Assembly: GCA_013289835.1 (NCBI GenBank)
Contig: JABCZG010000009.1
Coordinates: 62,001 to 126,000, forward strand
Reading direction: 5' to 3'
DNA length: 64,000 nucleotides
From: Acidobacteriota bacterium
GTDB lineage: Bacteria; Acidobacteriota; Terriglobia; Acidiferrales; UBA7541
Shown here in pieces: positions 61,043 to 64,000 of the stretch. The notes under the pieces are model-generated. The model had not been told where the DNA came from. It saw nothing but the letters and a program-made list of their open reading frames with translations, and searched no databases. How positions within the stretch are numbered: the first letter of the stretch is position 1; every line of letters begins with the position of its first letter. Made by a program: the position numbers and the translations under genes.

Positions 61043-62326
61043 CTAGGCCTTTGCTGCTGCACCGCTAATCTCATCTCGTTTCTTCTTCCACCCGAAGACT
61101 GCTTCCCTTACTCGCTCCATTGTTCCTTGCGCCACCACGCGCGCCTTCTTTGATCCCGCATCCAAAAGCTCCAATACTTGCTTTGGGTTCTTTTCGTATT
61201 TCACTCGACGCTCGCGGACTGGCGCAATCCACTTGATCAAATTTTCGGCCATCGCGGCTTTGCACTCGATGCAGCCGATCCCTGCGGTCGTACAGCCTTG
61301 CCGCACCCACTCCAGCCGCCCCGGCTCTTCCGCCGAGAACAGTTTATGCCAGTCATACACGGGACACACGTCCGGATTTCCCGGATCCGTCCGCCGCTTC
61401 CGCGCCGGATCGGTCACCATCACCTTCGTCTTCGCCCGAATGTCCGCGTCGCTCTCACTCAACGTGATCGCATTCCCATAACTCTTCGACATCTTCCGCC
61501 CATCGAGCCCCGGTATCCTCGGCGTCTGGGTCAGCATCACTTGCGGCTCTTCGAGAACGTCAGCGATGCCTAACTGTTCCCTTAGTTCTGGGGCCGATTC
61601 GATTTGTTTTAGAAAATTCTGATGACCAATACTCGCAGCCCAAACCTTCACACACGAAGCAAACTCTTCGTAAGTATAAACCGGTGCTCCAAAACCAGCG
61701 CCTGTCGATTCCACCATGTCACGGAGAGCTGCGTTCAGATTATGGGCGCTCAAAACGGTCCTGTTCATCCAGAAGCCATTATGGAAATTAAACTTGCGGA
61801 CAATCTCCCGGGAAATCTCCACATGCGAAACCTGGTCCTCCCCTACCGGCACAATTAGTGCAGCTCCGGGCTTGCTGTAAATCACAATGTCCGCCGTCTG
61901 CAGCACCGGATATCCCAGGAACCCGTAATTATGCAGGTCCTTATCCTTGACGTTTTCTAGCGCCTCCTTGTACGTGGGGACTCGCTCCAGCCAGCCCAGT
62001 GGGGTCACCATAGACAGCAGCAGATGCAACTCCGCATGCTCCGGAACGGCCGACTGCAGAAAGAGGACGCTCTTTGCGGGATCGAGGCCTGCCGCCAGAT
62101 AGTCGATCATGATTTGGATGGTGTTCTCGGCCACCCCGGACGTATCCGCGTAGTCGCTGGTCAGGGCATGCCAATCGGCGATGAAGTAGAAGCACTCGTA
62201 GGTTGGGTCATTTTGTAACCGCACCCAATTCTGCAGCGCGCCAAAATAATGACCAATATGCAGGCGTCCCGTGGGGCGCATCCCGCTCAAAACCCTGCTC
62301 TTCTTCGCTTCAGCCCCGGTTCCCAA
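61043..62326 (-). CDS. trpS: Tryptophan--tRNA ligase with iron-sulfur motif and extra insertion
   Basis: A 427-residue class I synthetase charging tRNA-Trp. HIGH motif is GMRPTGRLHIGHYFGAL (residues 16-31) and KMSKS is in GLDGRKMSKSYGNAI (274-287). Two features go beyond the ~330-residue norm. A C-x23-C-x6-C-x2-C set near the C-terminus (CPVYD...QGCTTAGIGCIEC) matches, within one residue, the [4Fe-4S]-binding pattern of Thermotoga TrpRS. An extra ~78 residues (181-258) are inserted between REIVRKFN and PQVMLTQ. The start is a TTG overlapping the end of the upstream small gene by 17 bp. Confidence 0.94.
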   Translation of the reverse strand: MGTGAEAKKSRVLSGMRPTGRLHIGHYFGALQNWVRLQNDPTYECFYFIADWHALTSDYADTSGVAENTIQIMIDYLAAGLDPAKSVLFLQSAVPEHAELHLLLSMVTPLGWLERVPTYKEALENVKDKDLHNYGFLGYPVLQTADIVIYSKPGAALIVPVGEDQVSHVEISREIVRKFNFHNGFWMNRTVLSAHNLNAALRDMVESTGAGFGAPVYTYEEFASCVKVWAASIGHQNFLKQIESAPELREQLGIADVLEEPQVMLTQTPRIPGLDGRKMSKSYGNAITLSESDADIRAKTKVMVTDPARKRRTDPGNPDVCPVYDWHKLFSAEEPGRLEWVRQGCTTAGIGCIECKAAMAENLIKWIAPVRERRVKYEKNPKQVLELLDAGSKKARVVAQGTMERVREAVFGWKKKRDEISGAAAKA

Positions 62327-62717
62327 TTCCAGGCTCCCCTTCCTCGCCGCTTTTGTTTCGATCCTTCATCTCTGCATCAAATCGTTTTTCGAGGTCTTGT
62401 ACGAACTTCATCCGTTCGATCGCTTTTTCGCCCGTGAGCTCAATCACTCCTTGGTTAAGCATCGCCATCACGGCTTTGCCCCAGTCCGCGCGGGGGTCAT
62501 CCAGCGCCGCATAGACCGCGCTAGAATCCGCGTCGGCATCGCAGATTGGCCGAATCACCGTATTCATCGCCACTTCGGCGGCCTCCAGTAGTCGGGCATA
62601 TTCCTGCGAGTCTCTTTTTGCGAGGACGAACGCCATGGCGTGCCCTTGAGCGGCTATGAATTCAAACCGCTTCATGAGTTGCCGGACAGCGTCACGAGCT
62701 TCCGCATCGTTAACCAT
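62310..62717 (-). CDS. Small helical protein of unknown function
   Basis: A 135-residue, mostly helical, cytoplasmic protein (VNDAEARDAVRQLMKRFEFIAAQGHAMAFVLAKRDSQEYARLLEAAEVAMNTVIRPICDADADSSAVYAALDDPRADWGKAVMAMLNQGVIEL). The frame opens at 62774, but those first codons are dispersed-repeat sequence, so I use the ATG at 62717. It overlaps trpS by 17 bp and so is probably cotranscribed. I recognise no family. Confidence 0.65.
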   Translation of the reverse strand: MVNDAEARDAVRQLMKRFEFIAAQGHAMAFVLAKRDSQEYARLLEAAEVAMNTVIRPICDADADSSAVYAALDDPRADWGKAVMAMLNQGVIELTGEKAIERMKFVQDLEKRFDAEMKDRNKSGEEGEPGIGNRG

Positions 62718-62739
62718 AAGGCCTGCCAACTGCCACCAA

Positions 62740-62772
62740 TCTGCGCTCTCTGTGTTAAATTCTTTTTGCTTC
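62740..62772 (+). repeat. CTCTGTG dispersed repeat, copy G
   Basis: CTGCGCTCTCTGTGTTAAATTC followed by TTTTTGC, between the acyl-CoA dehydrogenase stop and the small gene at 62310-62717. Confidence 0.7.
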
Positions 62773-62808
62773 ACCCAAAAACCGAACAGGCAGGAGTGCC
62801 TGTTCTAC

Positions 62809-63957
62809 TCAAACCCTCGCTAGCAGCTCGCGCGCAATGATCATGCGCTGGACCTCGCTGGTTCCCTCATAGATGGTAATCACGCGGGCGTCGCGGTACA
62901 TGCGCTCGACATTCGTTTCGCGCGAGTATCCCACGCTGCCATGGACCTGGACCGCCTTATACACCACGCGGTTGGCCATTTCGCTAGCGTAAAGCTTGGC
63001 TTTGGAAGCACTTGCACCGACTTTTGTGGGATGGGCGTCTTTCAGCCACGCCGCGTAATGCGTCAGGCCACGCGCCGCCTCGATCTCCGTTTGCATGTCC
63101 GCAATCATCCACTGAATGGCCTGAAAATCGGCAATCTTCTTTCCAAAGGCCCCGCGCTGCTTGGCGTACTTCACCGTTTCTTCCAAGGCCCCTTGCGCCA
63201 GCCCGACTGCCTGCGCCGCAATGCCAATGCGGCCGCCATCCAAGGCGCTCAAGGCAATTTTCAGCCCTTGGCCCTCTTCGCCGAGGCGATTCTCGACCGG
63301 CACGGCGCAGTCATTCAGTAAGATTTCCACCGACGGGGACGACCGCTGGCCCATTTTGTCTTCATGCCGCCCCACGCGAAACCCCGAGGACCCCGGCTCG
63401 ACCAGAAACGCGCTAATACCCTTCCCGCCAGCCGAGGGATCGGTCTTGGCAAAAATGAGGAGCACCCCCGCCACGCTGCCGTTGGTGACCCAGGTTTTGG
63501 TGCCATTGAGCCTGTAGCAATCACCAACGCGAACGGCTCGCGCCTGAATTCCGGCCGCATCGGAGCCCGCGGCAGGCTCCGTCAGGCAAAACGCACCGAG
63601 CGTTTCGCCTGTGGCCATGCGGCGCAGATACTTTTTCTTCTGCGCTTCCGTGCCGAACAGCAGCAGCGGCACTTGCACCGCTGAATTGGTCACACCAATG
63701 GCCGTGGACATGGCGGTGAAAACGCGCGCAACTTCCTCCAGCATCAGGACATAGGAAACGGTGTCCAGCCCCGGGCCGCCCCATTCTTCGGGCATGAGCA
63801 TCCCGCAGCAGCCCATTTCGCCGAGTTTGTGGATGGCCTCGGCGGGAAATCTCTCCGCTCTTTCCATTTCCTTGACGACGGGGCGCACCTCCGCTTCCAT
63901 GAATTGGCGGACGGTATCGCGAATCAGTTTTTGGTGGTCGTTGAGTGAAAAATCCAT
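62809..63957 (-). CDS. Acyl-CoA dehydrogenase
   Basis: A 382-residue FAD flavoenzyme oxidising acyl-CoA thioesters to trans-2-enoyl-CoA, electrons passing to ETF. Signatures: FSLNDHQKLIRDTVRQFMEAEV, GAFCLTEPAAGSDAAGIQARAVRVGDCYRLNGTKTWVTNG, and the C-terminal VHGSVGYSRETNVERMYRDARVITIYEGTSEVQRMIIARELL, in which the Glu of IYEGTSE is the usual catalytic base of short/medium-chain enzymes. The length is standard. Chain-length preference cannot be read. The last 43 bp of the window beyond its start show no further gene. Confidence 0.95.
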   Translation of the reverse strand: MDFSLNDHQKLIRDTVRQFMEAEVRPVVKEMERAERFPAEAIHKLGEMGCCGMLMPEEWGGPGLDTVSYVLMLEEVARVFTAMSTAIGVTNSAVQVPLLLFGTEAQKKKYLRRMATGETLGAFCLTEPAAGSDAAGIQARAVRVGDCYRLNGTKTWVTNGSVAGVLLIFAKTDPSAGGKGISAFLVEPGSSGFRVGRHEDKMGQRSSPSVEILLNDCAVPVENRLGEEGQGLKIALSALDGGRIGIAAQAVGLAQGALEETVKYAKQRGAFGKKIADFQAIQWMIADMQTEIEAARGLTHYAAWLKDAHPTKVGASASKAKLYASEMANRVVYKAVQVHGSVGYSRETNVERMYRDARVITIYEGTSEVQRMIIARELLARV

Positions 63958-64000
63958 CGCGTCAGGTGTACGACTCCGGCCCGGCGGAGGCAGCGCAAGA

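Overview
The window looks like a chromosomal segment of an Acidobacteriota bacterium. That placement is inferred from gene content and style: moderately high G+C, DUF1844, a PilZ/TonB hybrid, lptF/G next to ppdK, REP-associated transposases, and many secreted proteins of unknown role. Most of the sequence is core housekeeping. I recognised no rRNA, tRNA or CRISPR array.

Layout. 0-8 kb: tail of an LPS-export permease, then a minus-strand cluster recO-glyQ-glyS-ppdK linked by overlapping starts and stops, and a rhomboid protease. Five copies of a 21-bp 9-3-9 repeat sit at the gene boundaries here. 8-17 kb: an isopropylmalate/isocitrate-type dehydrogenase, small secreted or VOC proteins, a tight minus-strand operon mazG-GNAT-NSAR/OSBS-EamA, DUF1844, and one gene fusing a metallo-beta-lactamase hydrolase to riboflavin kinase/FAD synthetase (ribF). 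17.4-20 kb: REP palindromes, a 74-bp tandem repeat, a truncated REP-type transposase, an intact IS200-like transposase, a secreted GFRGG-repeat protein and an HNH nuclease. 21-23.4 kb: an accessory block of small unknown genes separated by strong terminators.

24-34 kb: an envelope operon uppS-cdsA-dxr-rseP-fur, split between uppS and cdsA by a PilZ-TonB protein and small accessory membrane genes. 33.8-36.7 kb: a divergent Nramp transporter with a soluble PRC-MgtE_N-CBS protein, preceded by a leader with a clear promoter, antiterminator and terminator (a candidate riboswitch). 36.7-38.8 kb: a CYTH gene abutting an N-terminally deleted oligopeptidase B. 39-50 kb: FecR protein, mutS-anmK-peptide-binding lipoprotein, tsaC, a TrmH-type methyltransferase and rarA. 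49.9-54 kb: three tandem secreted double-VOC proteins followed by a secreted beta-propeller. 54-64 kb (minus strand): M28 peptidase, CoA-binding protein, hisC, two rluB paralogs, scpB-scpA, an iron-sulfur-type trpS with an extra domain, and an acyl-CoA dehydrogenase.

Functional links: glyQ/glyS/trpS (translation); uppS/cdsA/dxr/rseP (isoprenoid, phospholipid and envelope stress); mazG/mutS/rarA/recO (nucleotide and DNA quality control); scpA/scpB (chromosome condensation); NSAR+GNAT (probable D- to L-amino-acid conversion by N-succinylation). A dispersed 'CTCTGTG...TTAAATCCTTTT' repeat occurs seven times and in two genes encodes the hydrophobic core of the signal peptide. Coordinates rest on hand reading; no alignments or databases were available.
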